NCBI GenBank assembly: GCA_016714565.1
Contig: JADKDM010000025.1
Coordinates: 11,695-75,694, forward strand
Direction: 5' to 3'
From: Candidatus Villigracilis propinquus
Lineage (GTDB): Bacteria > Chloroflexota > Anaerolineae > Anaerolineales > Villigracilaceae
DNA: 64,000 bases
In this document: positions 27,265 through 35,652 of the stretch, piece by piece
Position numbering within the stretch: position 1 is the stretch's first letter
Layout: each line of letters starts with the position of its first letter
Program-made: the position numbers and the translations under genes
The notes under the pieces: model-generated
Seen by the model: only the letters and a program-made list of their open reading frames with translations
Told to the model about the DNA's origin: nothing
Database searches by the model: none

Positions 27265-28274
27265 TATTCCGAAGCCTGATGGACTGCGAATTTTTTGGCG
27301 TAATACTGGCGGGTTTCGCTCATCGACTCTTCGATGTTGGGATAGGCGAACCAGGCGGTCATCAGCCCGAAGAAGGCGCCGGTAAGTGCGCGCAGGAAGG
27401 GCGTGCTTTCACGGTAGGGAACGATGGAGGCAAGCCACGGCCAATCGAACTGGCTGAATAGTTGAGAGAAACCATCCAGACCGATGGGGCCGATGCCGAT
27501 CAACAGCCAGACCAACCAATGCACTGATTTGATGCGGCGGCCCGTCAACCCGAATACGATGCCGAAAAGAAGGATGGCAAGGTAAATGGCTGAGTCACGT
27601 TCACACAAAGCGACCTTGTAACCTACCGTGTCATCACCGATGTAATTGCGGGCGTCAAAGCGGGTAACGCTGTAGGGGTCGTCAAGATTTGCAATTGCCG
27701 TTACTTCTTCAAAGGTTTTGACGCCGCTGACACCTGCCTCTGCCAATGGATAAAAAGCCTGTTCACCATAAAGGAAGAAGGAGCGAAACCCGAATTGATG
27801 ACAGAAGGGTTTGTACATGCGGTAAATAACCTGTGCGGGTAATTCAACATTGAGCTTCATTAAGGTCGGCGCGAGAAAGGGAAGCCCGACATAAAACAGC
27901 ATGAATAGATTTAGCAAAAGCAAATAGCGTCTGGCGATCCAATAGGAAACCCGGTCTCCGGTTGTCACATTTTGTCCTTTTTTGATACGCATTTTGTATT
28001 CAGGATCTTCCAGTTTCTCCAACTGGTTTTTTCTGTCGAACGCGGCGCCGATGGTCATTTGCAGTTTCTGAGGTGTGATGGGCGCCTGGATCGAATAAGG
28101 CCCGGCTTCCACAACGGGAATGATCTGCCCATATTTTGCCACCAGCGCAGAATCGGTATCGATATCCACTTCCACGAGGCGGTGTGGATATTTGGATTGA
28201 AGTTCAGCCAGGTTGGCTTTCACTTCGTCACAGAGGTGGCAGTCTTTGCGGGTGTACAGGGTTACATTGAGCAT
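27264..28274 (-). CDS. Glutaredoxin-like / DUF2085 membrane fusion protein
   Basis: A 336-residue two-part protein. Residues 1-80 are a glutaredoxin-like DUF836 domain with the redox pair C-H-L-C (KDCHLCDEV). A linker leads to a membrane half with five hydrophobic segments in which the DUF2085 signature is visible: YKPFCHQFGFRSFFLYG, CERDSAIYLAILLFGIVFG and the last helices (GIGPIGLDGFSQ). The single Cys of CHQ and the Cys of CERD are conserved DUF2085 residues. The fusion suggests a membrane thiol-redox function coupled to a cytosolic thioredoxin fold. Next to ccdA (minus strand, 190 bases away) and pgeF. The role is unknown. Confidence 0.78.
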   Translation of the reverse strand: MLNVTLYTRKDCHLCDEVKANLAELQSKYPHRLVEVDIDTDSALVAKYGQIIPVVEAGPYSIQAPITPQKLQMTIGAAFDRKNQLEKLEDPEYKMRIKKGQNVTTGDRVSYWIARRYLLLLNLFMLFYVGLPFLAPTLMKLNVELPAQVIYRMYKPFCHQFGFRSFFLYGEQAFYPLAEAGVSGVKTFEEVTAIANLDDPYSVTRFDARNYIGDDTVGYKVALCERDSAIYLAILLFGIVFGLTGRRIKSVHWLVWLLIGIGPIGLDGFSQLFSQFDWPWLASIVPYRESTPFLRALTGAFFGLMTAWFAYPNIEESMSETRQYYAKKFAVHQASE

Positions 28275-28330
28275 GGACGTTTCCTATTAAAAAATAAGGC
28301 CCTATGAAGCTGTTTCTTAAGTTCTTTTTT

Positions 28331-28400
28331 CACCACGGAGGGCACCGAGCCCACAGAGAAAAAGCTTTAAAACCTCTGTGCTCTCCGTGATCTCAGTGGT
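28331..28400. repeat. Intergenic inverted repeat (CACCACGGAG type)
   Basis: Arms CACCACGGAGGGCACCGAGC...ACAGAG and CTCTGTG-CTCTCCGTGATCTCAGTGGT enclose about 20 bases between ccdA and the glutaredoxin fusion. No gene inside the 190-base gap. Confidence 0.6.
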
Positions 28401-28466
28401 AAATTCCCTTTGATGTAGACTTAAGATACGCTCTCTAAAAGCCTTGGGGCGTCTTTCAGACGACGA

Positions 28467-29189
28467 TTAGATCCCAAAATTGAAATAAAAGAATTGGCCT
28501 TTTTGTGCGATCAGCTCGAAAATGCCAGTGAAGAGCATGATGCCGACGATGACAAGGATGACGCCCATCGCGATCTCGACATAACGCATGACCTTGTTAT
28601 ATTTTTTCAGGATGGTAGTCACCCAGCCAATGCCCAACGCAGCCAGCAAAAACGGGATCGCCAACCCAGCGGAATAGAATGTGAGCAACGTTGCGCCCTG
28701 AGAAATAGAACCGCCGTTGACGGCAAGAGTGAGGATCGTACCGAGAACGGGTCCCACGCACGGAGACCAACCCGCAGAGAAAAAGACGCCCATCAACGCC
28801 GAGGAGAGATATCCCATTTTTGGGTCTGGGGCTTCCTGCACGCGGGTGTCGTAGGCAAGGAACGGGATATGGAACACGCCGATCATGTGCAGACCGAAGA
28901 CGATGACGACAACTCCGCCGATCTTTGCCAGCCAGAAACGCAAGTCGTACAGCAGACCTCCCGCAAAGGAAGCCGCCACGCCAAGCAGAACAAAAACAAA
29001 GCTAAAACCGAGCACAAAGGCAACGCCATGACTAAACGTAAGCCAGCGGTTGGGGTGGTCGCCTGAACCCGCGGCGCGCCCGCCGAGGTAGCCTACATAG
29101 GCAGGCACAAGCGAAAACACACAGGGGGAAAGAAAGGATGCCAGACCAGCCAGAAAAGCGAGCCAAACACTAATTTGGGAGAATTCCAT
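28467..29189 (-). CDS. ccdA: Cytochrome c biogenesis protein CcdA
   Basis: CcdA carries electrons from cytosolic thioredoxin across the membrane to reduce exported thiols. The 240-residue protein has six transmembrane segments and the two redox cysteines in FLSPCVFSLVPAYVGYLGG and SAGWSPCVGPVLGTILTLA. The start at 29189 (MEFSQISVW) follows GAGGAATT; an upstream start at 29258 adds a non-homologous extension. The paired VKOR (oxidising) and CcdA (reducing) systems in the window indicate active exported-thiol chemistry. Confidence 0.92.
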   Translation of the reverse strand: MEFSQISVWLAFLAGLASFLSPCVFSLVPAYVGYLGGRAAGSGDHPNRWLTFSHGVAFVLGFSFVFVLLGVAASFAGGLLYDLRFWLAKIGGVVVIVFGLHMIGVFHIPFLAYDTRVQEAPDPKMGYLSSALMGVFFSAGWSPCVGPVLGTILTLAVNGGSISQGATLLTFYSAGLAIPFLLAALGIGWVTTILKKYNKVMRYVEIAMGVILVIVGIMLFTGIFELIAQKGQFFYFNFGI

Positions 29190-29307
29190 GAATTTTAATT
29201 CCTCGGGATTGGGAGTCAACAAAGTTCGAGATTGCTCACCGCACTCCCGAAAAAACATCGGGACAATGTTGCGTACGGTGCAAGTGCAGGTGTGACGAAA
29301 CCATCAG

Positions 29308-30459
29308 CTAGAAAGTTCTCTCTGTCGTTTGCACGATCGTGCCGTGGTCAGGCAGAGACATGCGAAGCTCACTTTGGGCAAGCGACACATAAGGGGATGT
29401 CCAGCGGAAGATCCACTTGGCATGTTCCGGCAAGACATTGATACAACCATGCGAGCGTTTCTCGCCAAACGCATTGTGCCAGAACGCGCCGTGGATGGCG
29501 ATGCCTTCGCCGCTGATAAATGTATTCCACGGGACGGCAGGTGTCGAATAACCCGCCTGAGCGGAGCCAGCCGTCATATTTTTGGAAACGATCTTCCAAT
29601 GTGTGATCAAACTTCCTGCGGGGGTGGCAAATTCATCGGTCAATTGTCCATCCGCGCCGATCTTTTTTCCGCTGGAAATACGGCAGAAGAACACTTCGTT
29701 CTTGCCTTCAAAACAGGATAATGTCTGGTAATCCAGATCGACGGAAATTGTCTTTTCATCGGGATTAAAGTCCGGACTGATGGGCGCAAGTTCTTCTTCG
29801 GTGAGTATCTTGGCTGCGGCGCCATCAAACCAGAAGAGTTCACCGTAGCCGCCATATCCATACCCGTGACCGGTGCCATCTTCATTCCAGCGGTATTCCA
29901 CAAACCCATTATTCTGGCGGACCTGGTCAACCCACACCACCTGGCTGTAATACAGACGCGGCGGAAAATTATGTTCGATATTACTTTGCAGCCAGGGAGA
30001 GGCAACAATACCCTCGAGAGTCAGATCAACATACGGCACGGTTATTTCCACCCAAAAGCCAGTCTGTCCGGCGGGTATCGCTGCGACGGGGACATTGGGA
30101 AGGTTGCGAGTGAGTTGAACCACCGAGCCATACACATAGCCCTGCGGCGTCTCCACATAGCGTTGGTTGGCCAACCCGCCGATCACATTGCCGATCACCT
30201 CGCGATTCCATTCCACGAGTGTATCCGCGCTCAATTTTCCGATGGATGTATTCAAGCCCGGGTCATTTGCAGGACGATTGCGAATGTCCACATCCGGATC
30301 TGTGACACGGCCAATGATCTCGCTGGCTGGGAATTGAGGCAGGCGTTTTGGCGAATACAATGGTTCCAGCTCGGGGAAATAATAAGGTCTGAATGCCATT
30401 GCACCCAAACCAACTCCCGCTAATTTTATGAAATCACGTCGTGAGATCTGTCTTTTCAT
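29308..30459 (-). CDS. Tat-exported L,D-transpeptidase (YkuD), copy 1
   Basis: A 383-residue exported enzyme. The N-terminus MKRQISRRDFIKLAGVG is a twin-arginine signal with the RRDFIK consensus. After an SH3-like region (DVDIRNRPANDPGLN) the YkuD catalytic domain follows, ending in GIAIHGAFWHNAFGEKRSHGCINV, with the HG and SHGC (catalytic Cys) residues in place. Such enzymes make 3-3 cross-links in peptidoglycan. A paralogue of similar architecture lies at 42961-44043. Expressed from its own promoter region, ahead of ccdA on the same strand. Confidence 0.9.
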   Translation of the reverse strand: MKRQISRRDFIKLAGVGLGAMAFRPYYFPELEPLYSPKRLPQFPASEIIGRVTDPDVDIRNRPANDPGLNTSIGKLSADTLVEWNREVIGNVIGGLANQRYVETPQGYVYGSVVQLTRNLPNVPVAAIPAGQTGFWVEITVPYVDLTLEGIVASPWLQSNIEHNFPPRLYYSQVVWVDQVRQNNGFVEYRWNEDGTGHGYGYGGYGELFWFDGAAAKILTEEELAPISPDFNPDEKTISVDLDYQTLSCFEGKNEVFFCRISSGKKIGADGQLTDEFATPAGSLITHWKIVSKNMTAGSAQAGYSTPAVPWNTFISGEGIAIHGAFWHNAFGEKRSHGCINVLPEHAKWIFRWTSPYVSLAQSELRMSLPDHGTIVQTTERTF

Positions 30460-30564
30460 TCTTCACCTTTGTAAAAATAATGAATTGTCCGACAAGCATA
30501 CCTTCAAACAAAAAGAGCGTCAACGGGCGGGTGAGAAGGGATTAATAATTTCATATTGGGCGCG

Positions 30565-30640
30565 GGAGTCCGCAAGTTCTACTTGCGGATAACTGCAGCC
30601 TGTCCTGGCGGAATATCCAGAAGTAGAACTTCTGGACTCC
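30565..30640. repeat. GGAGTCC palindromic repeat, copy 1
   Basis: Two small hairpins in tandem: GCAAGTTCTACTTGC and CCAGAAGTAGAACTTCTGG, framed by GGAGTCC and GGACTCC. The same arrangement occurs at 54816-54878. Confidence 0.7.
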
Positions 30641-30673
30641 TCTAAAAAAGTTAATGTAACATTGTCGCAATAC

Positions 30674-31333
30674 TCAGCTTTCCAGATAATTCTCCAGCGC
30701 GCGCAAGCAATTCGAGCTGAGTTTGTGTCCCACCTCATCTTCGCAATACGTGATCTTCGCGCCAGCCCGTTCCAACTCCTGCATGGATGCGCGCGCGCGA
30801 TCCACGGGGACCATTTCATCCTGCGTGCCATGTGCCACAAAAACATGTTTTCCGGCGAGCGGTTTCTTTTCAATAACATCTTCCAAACCGGAAGGGAGAA
30901 AACCCGCCAACACACCCATCTTGCGAATACGCTGCGGATATAACAACCCGACCACATTGACCATTGCCCCGCCCTGACTGAATCCCATTAAATCAAATTG
31001 CCGCGCCTCGACCTTAACCGAAGCTGAGTACTCGTCTATGAGCTGGATCAAACCCTCAGCGGCAGGTAAAAGCGTTTCGAGACTGGGCCTGCCAAAGGTT
31101 GCAGCTTGAGGCGGACGCCAGGAGAAGCCTTTCGATTCCGCAGCGTGAGGCGCTCGCGGCGCAATGATCCAATAAGTGGAAGGGAATCCACGCGTGAAAA
31201 CCCACATGGAATTTTCGTCACCCGTCCAACCGTGGATCATGACCAACAGGCGCGGATTTTCAACGGACGAGGGGCGGGCGCGCAATGTCCAGCCATTGAA
31301 AGTGATGAGGTCTGTGTTAATCGCGGTTTGCAC
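30674..31333 (-). CDS. Carboxylesterase/phospholipase-type alpha/beta hydrolase
   Basis: A 219-residue alpha/beta hydrolase of the predicted-esterase (carboxylesterase/phospholipase) family. The oxyanion region is LLVMIHGWTGDENSMW, the nucleophile elbow is GFSQGGAMVN (Ser), the acid is in HGTQDEMVPV (Asp) and the catalytic His in DEVGHKLS. Substrate unknown; short acyl esters are typical. The start overlaps the small membrane-protein gene by 17 bases; with the patatin gene it forms a three-gene operon on the minus strand. Confidence 0.85.
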   Translation of the reverse strand: MQTAINTDLITFNGWTLRARPSSVENPRLLVMIHGWTGDENSMWVFTRGFPSTYWIIAPRAPHAAESKGFSWRPPQAATFGRPSLETLLPAAEGLIQLIDEYSASVKVEARQFDLMGFSQGGAMVNVVGLLYPQRIRKMGVLAGFLPSGLEDVIEKKPLAGKHVFVAHGTQDEMVPVDRARASMQELERAGAKITYCEDEVGHKLSSNCLRALENYLES

Positions 31334-31544
31334 GTTTTACGATCCAATCCAAGCCAAAGAGGGAGAGAAAAATTAATCCGATTGGTACGGTTGCGCCAAG
31401 CAGACAAAGAAGCGCTGTGACTGCTGCGCCAAAACCATAGATGGCCCAGATCAAACCGATGCCGATGATGAATAACATAAAGAACGCGCCGATCAAAATG
31501 CGCGTGTTCGTATCCTTCATATATTTTCGCAGATCACGACTCAT
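31317..31544 (-). CDS. Small two-helix membrane protein
   Basis: A 75-residue protein with two hydrophobic segments (about 14-35 and 39-63), basic at both ends. It sits between the patatin and esterase genes, overlapping the first by four bases and the second by 17, so translation is probably coupled. It has no recognised family. Its placement suggests it could anchor or assist the two lipolytic enzymes, which is inference. Confidence 0.65.
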   Translation of the reverse strand: MSRDLRKYMKDTNTRILIGAFFMLFIIGIGLIWAIYGFGAAVTALLCLLGATVPIGLIFLSLFGLDWIVKRANRD

Positions 31545-32422
31545 CGAGTTACTCCAAGTAGTATTTTGGTGAAGCGCGCCCGCCAGGATACTGCTTTTTT
31601 GAGCTGAGGCAATACTTCCTCAAGCGCCTGCTCCCCAAGCTGCGCGAGGTCTGCAACCACCACTTTATCGAGCAAGCCAAAATCATGCACAGCAGGGCGG
31701 ACGATGACTTCGGGTTTTTCCAGCTCAAGGCGATAATGAGCAAGCGCACGGCTGCTCACATCCACGGCACGCAGAAAAATATCAAGGGATTGCGCCAGCG
31801 AGATGCGCGTGATACGTTCAGCAATTTGGCGCGGAAAAATGCCCGGAACGGGAATGGTATAAGGCCGCACAGGTTTGTCCATCGGGTCGTTCAGCACAAC
31901 TGCCACAACAGGCAAGTCTGGAGACAACATGCGCGCCACAGAAACCGGGACGGGGTTAAGCACACCACCATCCACCAGTTCCCAATCAGCGATGCGTTGG
32001 ACAGGAAAAATACCCGGCAACGCGATGGTCGCGAGAACGGCATCCTTCAGAAATCCGCTGGAAATAATAATTTCGCAGCCCGCGTTAATATCCACGGCCG
32101 TCACAGCGCAGGGGATGCGAAGATCGTCAAATGTTTTTTCTCCGAGCATTTGGTCGAACAGTTTTCGCGCACCCCCAAGCCCAAGCATGGAAGGTCCATC
32201 CAGTGCATCGCGGCTATATAAATGTCTTTGGTCACTTTCTTCAAATGCCGCTTGAATTTCCTGCGGGGAATACCCAGCGCAATATAAAATGCCAACAAGG
32301 CCGCCAAAGCTGGTGCCTGCAACCGAACGAATTCTGTATCCTTCTTTTTCAAGGCGGCGCAAAACGCCGATGTGTGAATTTCCCTTGGCGCCGCCCCCGC
32401 CCAATGCCAGTGTAATATCCAT
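31541..32422 (-). CDS. Patatin-like phospholipase (RssA type)
   Basis: A 293-residue patatin-family serine lipase. The oxyanion hole GGGGAKGNSHIGVLR, the Ser in GTSFGGLVG (G-x-S-x-G) and the Asp of the dyad in VDGGVLNPVPV are present. Such proteins release fatty acids from membrane phospholipids or act as acyl hydrolases. The initial motif reads LALGGGGAKGNSHIG, with Asn-Ser where many have Ala/Phe-Ala. First gene of the operon with the two-helix protein and esterase. Confidence 0.9.
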   Translation of the reverse strand: MDITLALGGGGAKGNSHIGVLRRLEKEGYRIRSVAGTSFGGLVGILYCAGYSPQEIQAAFEESDQRHLYSRDALDGPSMLGLGGARKLFDQMLGEKTFDDLRIPCAVTAVDINAGCEIIISSGFLKDAVLATIALPGIFPVQRIADWELVDGGVLNPVPVSVARMLSPDLPVVAVVLNDPMDKPVRPYTIPVPGIFPRQIAERITRISLAQSLDIFLRAVDVSSRALAHYRLELEKPEVIVRPAVHDFGLLDKVVVADLAQLGEQALEEVLPQLKKAVSWRARFTKILLGVTR

Positions 32423-32491
32423 GTTAATTGAAAAGCCTTTCTTTATTTCATAGCGTCAAGTAGTCAGTTGAAAGTTTTTTGACCTGCCTCT

Positions 32492-32522
32492 GGCTTTTCG
32501 GGGGCTTAGTCCTCGAAAGAGC
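32492..32522. repeat. REP-like palindrome, copy 3
   Basis: GGCTTTTCGGGGGCTTAGTC-CTCGAAAGAGC, matching copies at 11626 and 21131; it lies in the 180-base gap upstream of the patatin gene. Confidence 0.65.
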
Positions 32523-32601
32523 GGAAATAGTTTTTGAAATTATTTCCGGCCAAATATTTAGACAGTGTGTACGAAAAAGATTATACCTTTTGAAATTTAT
32601 A

Positions 32602-33624
32602 TTAATCCGGATCGCGGATCAACCAGACCGCCACACCTGCACCAATGATCGCCGCGAAGATCAAAACAACCACAAGAAGTTGGGATGATTTCGGTTTTGA
32701 AGCGGATTGTCCTGCGGATTGAACTTCAAGTGTAGTTGTGGGAGCCAAAACCGTAGGAGAAGCCACCTCCGCGGTGGGCGTGACCGGGACAAGGGTTTCT
32801 GTGGCGGGCGGCGTCAGCGTTGCTGTGGGAAGGTCTGGTGCGGGCTGTGTGGCAGCTTTTTGAACCAGCAGCGCCTGTCCTTGATATACGACCAGATCTT
32901 CGCCGAGGTTGTTCAATGCTTGAATATTCTTGATGGTAGTTCCATACTCGATGGCAATGCTCCACAGGGTTTGCCCATATTGCACGGTATGGATCACATC
33001 CCCACCCGGGAGCGCGGTGCTCTTCACCACACCCACCATATATTGGCTCACTCCCGCCGCCTCAATTGAGCCCCCCGAGCTGCCAATAACAGATGACGCA
33101 CTTTCCTGCATTTGTCCATTGCCTGTGGCGGCGGCTGTATCCACCGCATAATAATAGCCGCTGGAACTTTGCGAAACGCCCGCGCCAATGTGTGTAAAGT
33201 TCTGGGAAAGCATGGTGTTCATGTGGTCGGCATCCTGCCACGCGGCCGGAACCCCGTCCCAGACGAGCGGGCTGTTCGAGTTCAAAATATTCTCAGAGCG
33301 AAACCCGCCGCGAGAAAGGTCGCCTGCCAATGGAAAACCAAGCGAGAGCAGTTGCTGGGTATAGGTTATACCGCCCGGGCGAGAGTGCGTTACCTGTCCG
33401 GTGGCGGCCATATAATCCGCCTGAGATTGGGCTGACTGCATCAGGATGGAATGCCACGTCAACGCGGGCAATCCGTAGGAGCTCCGCAAACTATTAACCG
33501 CGCTGATCAACTGATCTGCGGATGTGATCTGGTTTTGCGGGCTGGCGAAAACTCTTTTTGGTTTTGTGAAACTCAACCCCGTTAATAGAAGCACAAGAAA
33601 AAAAACGTAATATATTTTTTTCAT
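32602..33624 (-). CDS. CAP (SCP/PR1)-LysM exported protein with C-terminal anchor
   Basis: A 340-residue exported protein. Signal peptide (MKKIYYVFFLVLLLTG), a CAP domain (SAVNSLRSSYGLPALTWHSILMQSAQSQADYMA, THSRPGG, WQDADHMNTMLSQNFTHIGAGV), a LysM domain (VIHTVQYGQTLWSIAIEYGTTIKNIQALN), a Pro/Thr-rich spacer and a C-terminal transmembrane helix with short basic tail. Bacterial CAP proteins (YkwD) are of unsettled function; LysM binds peptidoglycan, so this is a surface-bound protein tethered at its C-terminus. Start at 33624 (MKKIYY). It follows the aminotransferase gene by 12 bases. Confidence 0.85.
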   Translation of the reverse strand: MKKIYYVFFLVLLLTGLSFTKPKRVFASPQNQITSADQLISAVNSLRSSYGLPALTWHSILMQSAQSQADYMAATGQVTHSRPGGITYTQQLLSLGFPLAGDLSRGGFRSENILNSNSPLVWDGVPAAWQDADHMNTMLSQNFTHIGAGVSQSSSGYYYAVDTAAATGNGQMQESASSVIGSSGGSIEAAGVSQYMVGVVKSTALPGGDVIHTVQYGQTLWSIAIEYGTTIKNIQALNNLGEDLVVYQGQALLVQKAATQPAPDLPTATLTPPATETLVPVTPTAEVASPTVLAPTTTLEVQSAGQSASKPKSSQLLVVVLIFAAIIGAGVAVWLIRDPD

Positions 33625-33636
33625 GAACAAGCCCGT

Positions 33637-34779
33637 CTATGCGATCAACATTTTCAATGCGTCCAACAATTTATCCATATCACGCTTTGAATTATATCCC
33701 TGCACTGAGAGGCGGATCAATTTATTCCCGCGCCAATCGATCAGTGGGATCTCAACACGGTATTCATCATAAAGTCTTTTTTTTATTTCGATGATGTCGG
33801 TATTTGCCGGGAGCGGGGAAACTGTCATTTGGGCGAACCAGCCATCGGCGGAGGGATGAAGCGGAGTCAGTCCCGTTAATGAGTTGATGCGCTGCCAGGT
33901 ATCCACTGCCAATTGATGACATGCGCTTCGCACCTTAACCCAATCATGCTCCTGCTGAAATTGAATCGCCGTCGGGACGGTTAAGAACGCCGCCACATCC
34001 CGTGTGCCCCACCATTCGTGGTGGTCAATGAATGAGGAACCACTCGGCGTTTCGGATTCGTATCCCCACGAGACGACTAACGGTTTGAGCAGGTATTGCA
34101 TTTCAGGCCGCGCATACAAAAAGCCAGCGCCCTTTGGAGCACATAGCCATTTATGAAGATTGCCGCCGTAAAAATCCGCACCAAGGGAATCAAGATGAAG
34201 CGGCAATTGTCCCGCCACATGCGCGCCGTCAACAATGGTGATGATATTTTTTGCGCGCGCGAGTTGGATTATTTTTTCAATGGGAAAGATGGTTGCCGTT
34301 GGCGATGTGATGTGGCTGAGAAAGATCACGCGGGTCCGCGGCGTAACGCCCCGCCAAAAGGATTCTACAAATTCATCCTGCGAAGCCAGGTCAACGTGCT
34401 GGTTGATATAGGCAAAGCCGCGCTCCTTTGAAAGGAAACGCCAGGTGCGGTCCATTGCGCCGTATTCGTGATCCGTGGAAAGCACTTCATCACCCGAGCC
34501 CAAGCCCAATGAACGTGCCACGATGTTCAGGGCGATGGTCACGTTTTGGGCGTAGATTACATTCTCCGCGCTCGTGCCGAGATATTTCGCAAGCACATCG
34601 CGAGAGATTTTCATAAGGTCATTATGACGCCTGCCCAAAAACTCAACGGGCTGATTTTCAAGCTCGCGCTGCCAGCGCTGATATTCTTTGAACACAGGAT
34701 TAGGAGTCGCGCCAAAGGAACCATGATTGAGAAAGGTGACAGTTGGGTCGAGGAGGAAGTATTTTTTGAGATTGTACAT
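33637..34779 (-). CDS. Class V PLP aminotransferase (isopenicillin-N-epimerase-like)
   Basis: A 380-residue fold-type I PLP enzyme. The family opening FLNHGSFGATP, DHEYGAMDRTW, FLSHITSPTATIFPIEKI, the PLP phosphate/aspartate segment IVDGAHVAGQLPL and the Schiff-base lysine in FYGGNLHKWLCAPKGAGFLY are visible. The group includes isopenicillin-N epimerase CefD and ergothioneine-type C-S lyases, among others, so the substrate is open. The start at 34779 (MYNLKK) is chosen; an upstream extension to 34836 is poorly conserved. Co-directional with the CAP gene, 12 bases upstream. Confidence 0.82.
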   Translation of the reverse strand: MYNLKKYFLLDPTVTFLNHGSFGATPNPVFKEYQRWQRELENQPVEFLGRRHNDLMKISRDVLAKYLGTSAENVIYAQNVTIALNIVARSLGLGSGDEVLSTDHEYGAMDRTWRFLSKERGFAYINQHVDLASQDEFVESFWRGVTPRTRVIFLSHITSPTATIFPIEKIIQLARAKNIITIVDGAHVAGQLPLHLDSLGADFYGGNLHKWLCAPKGAGFLYARPEMQYLLKPLVVSWGYESETPSGSSFIDHHEWWGTRDVAAFLTVPTAIQFQQEHDWVKVRSACHQLAVDTWQRINSLTGLTPLHPSADGWFAQMTVSPLPANTDIIEIKKRLYDEYRVEIPLIDWRGNKLIRLSVQGYNSKRDMDKLLDALKMLIA

Positions 34780-34926
34780 GGAATGATTATACGAGATTAC
34801 AGTTTGATCCAGCAAAAAAAGAGTCAGGGACAACATCTGCTATCCATATCAATAACCCGCCTATTTTGGCTCAAGCCTGCCGAAAGCTCGGCTGGTAAAA
34901 TGGGTCATTCAAACTGAGAGAATAAC

Positions 34927-35622
34927 ATGTTCAAAATCATACGTAACGATGTTAAATCTGTATTGGAACGCGACCCCGCCGCCCGTAATGTTCTGGAGGT
35001 CTTACTATGCTATTCCGGCCTGCACGCCATCTGGGCTCATCGTCTGGCTCACAAACTCTGGAAAAGCGGATTCAAACTCCTTGCGCGCTGGCTCTCCCAA
35101 GTCACGCGCGGCATCACCGGAATTGAAATCCACCCGGGTGCAACCCTCGGAAATAATTTTTTCATTGACCACGGCATGGGAGTTGTGATCGGTGAAACCG
35201 CCGAAGTTGGGGATAATGTGACCCTGTATCATGGCGTCACCCTTGGCGGAACCAGCTCCCAAAAGGTGAAACGCCACCCAACTTTGGAAGACAACGTGGT
35301 CGTTGGCGCAGGGGCAAAAATCCTGGGAGCGATTACAATTGGAAAAGGAAGCCGTATTGGCGCAAACGCCGTGGTCGTAAAATCCACCCCGCCGAATTCC
35401 GTCATTGTAGGAGTTCCCGGCCAGGTATTGGTTCGAAATTACGAACATTCACCAATTGACCTCGACCACAACCTGATGCCTGATGCGATCGGGGAAACCG
35501 TGGCGGCGCTGGTTGTTCACGTGGAAGAATTGGAAAAAAGACTGAACAGCCACTCCTCCAATTCGCCCGTTCTGCACATGTCAGACCACGGCATTTGGCA
35601 CGGAGAAGATTTTGCAATCTAA
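34927..35622 (+). CDS. cysE: Serine O-acetyltransferase
   Basis: CysE/EpsC makes O-acetylserine, the precursor of cysteine. The 231-residue protein contains the N-terminal helical part (SVLERDPAARNVLEVLLCYSGLHAIWAHRLAHKLW), then a left-handed beta-helix with hexapeptide repeats: IEIHPGATLGNNFFIDHGMGVVIGETAEVGDNVTLYHGVTLGGTS and NVVVGAGAKILGAITIGKGSRIGANAVVVKS. The catalytic His is in DHGMG. The carbamate kinase gene begins 30 bases later, so they may be co-transcribed. Confidence 0.93.
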   Translation: MFKIIRNDVKSVLERDPAARNVLEVLLCYSGLHAIWAHRLAHKLWKSGFKLLARWLSQVTRGITGIEIHPGATLGNNFFIDHGMGVVIGETAEVGDNVTLYHGVTLGGTSSQKVKRHPTLEDNVVVGAGAKILGAITIGKGSRIGANAVVVKSTPPNSVIVGVPGQVLVRNYEHSPIDLDHNLMPDAIGETVAALVVHVEELEKRLNSHSSNSPVLHMSDHGIWHGEDFAI

Positions 35623-35652
35623 ATAAATACTCACAAAAGGATATTGAAAACA

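Noticed and set aside
28467..29258. Longer CcdA start at 29258
   Set aside because: The extra 23 residues contain no signal or homology, while the inner ATG has a ribosome site.
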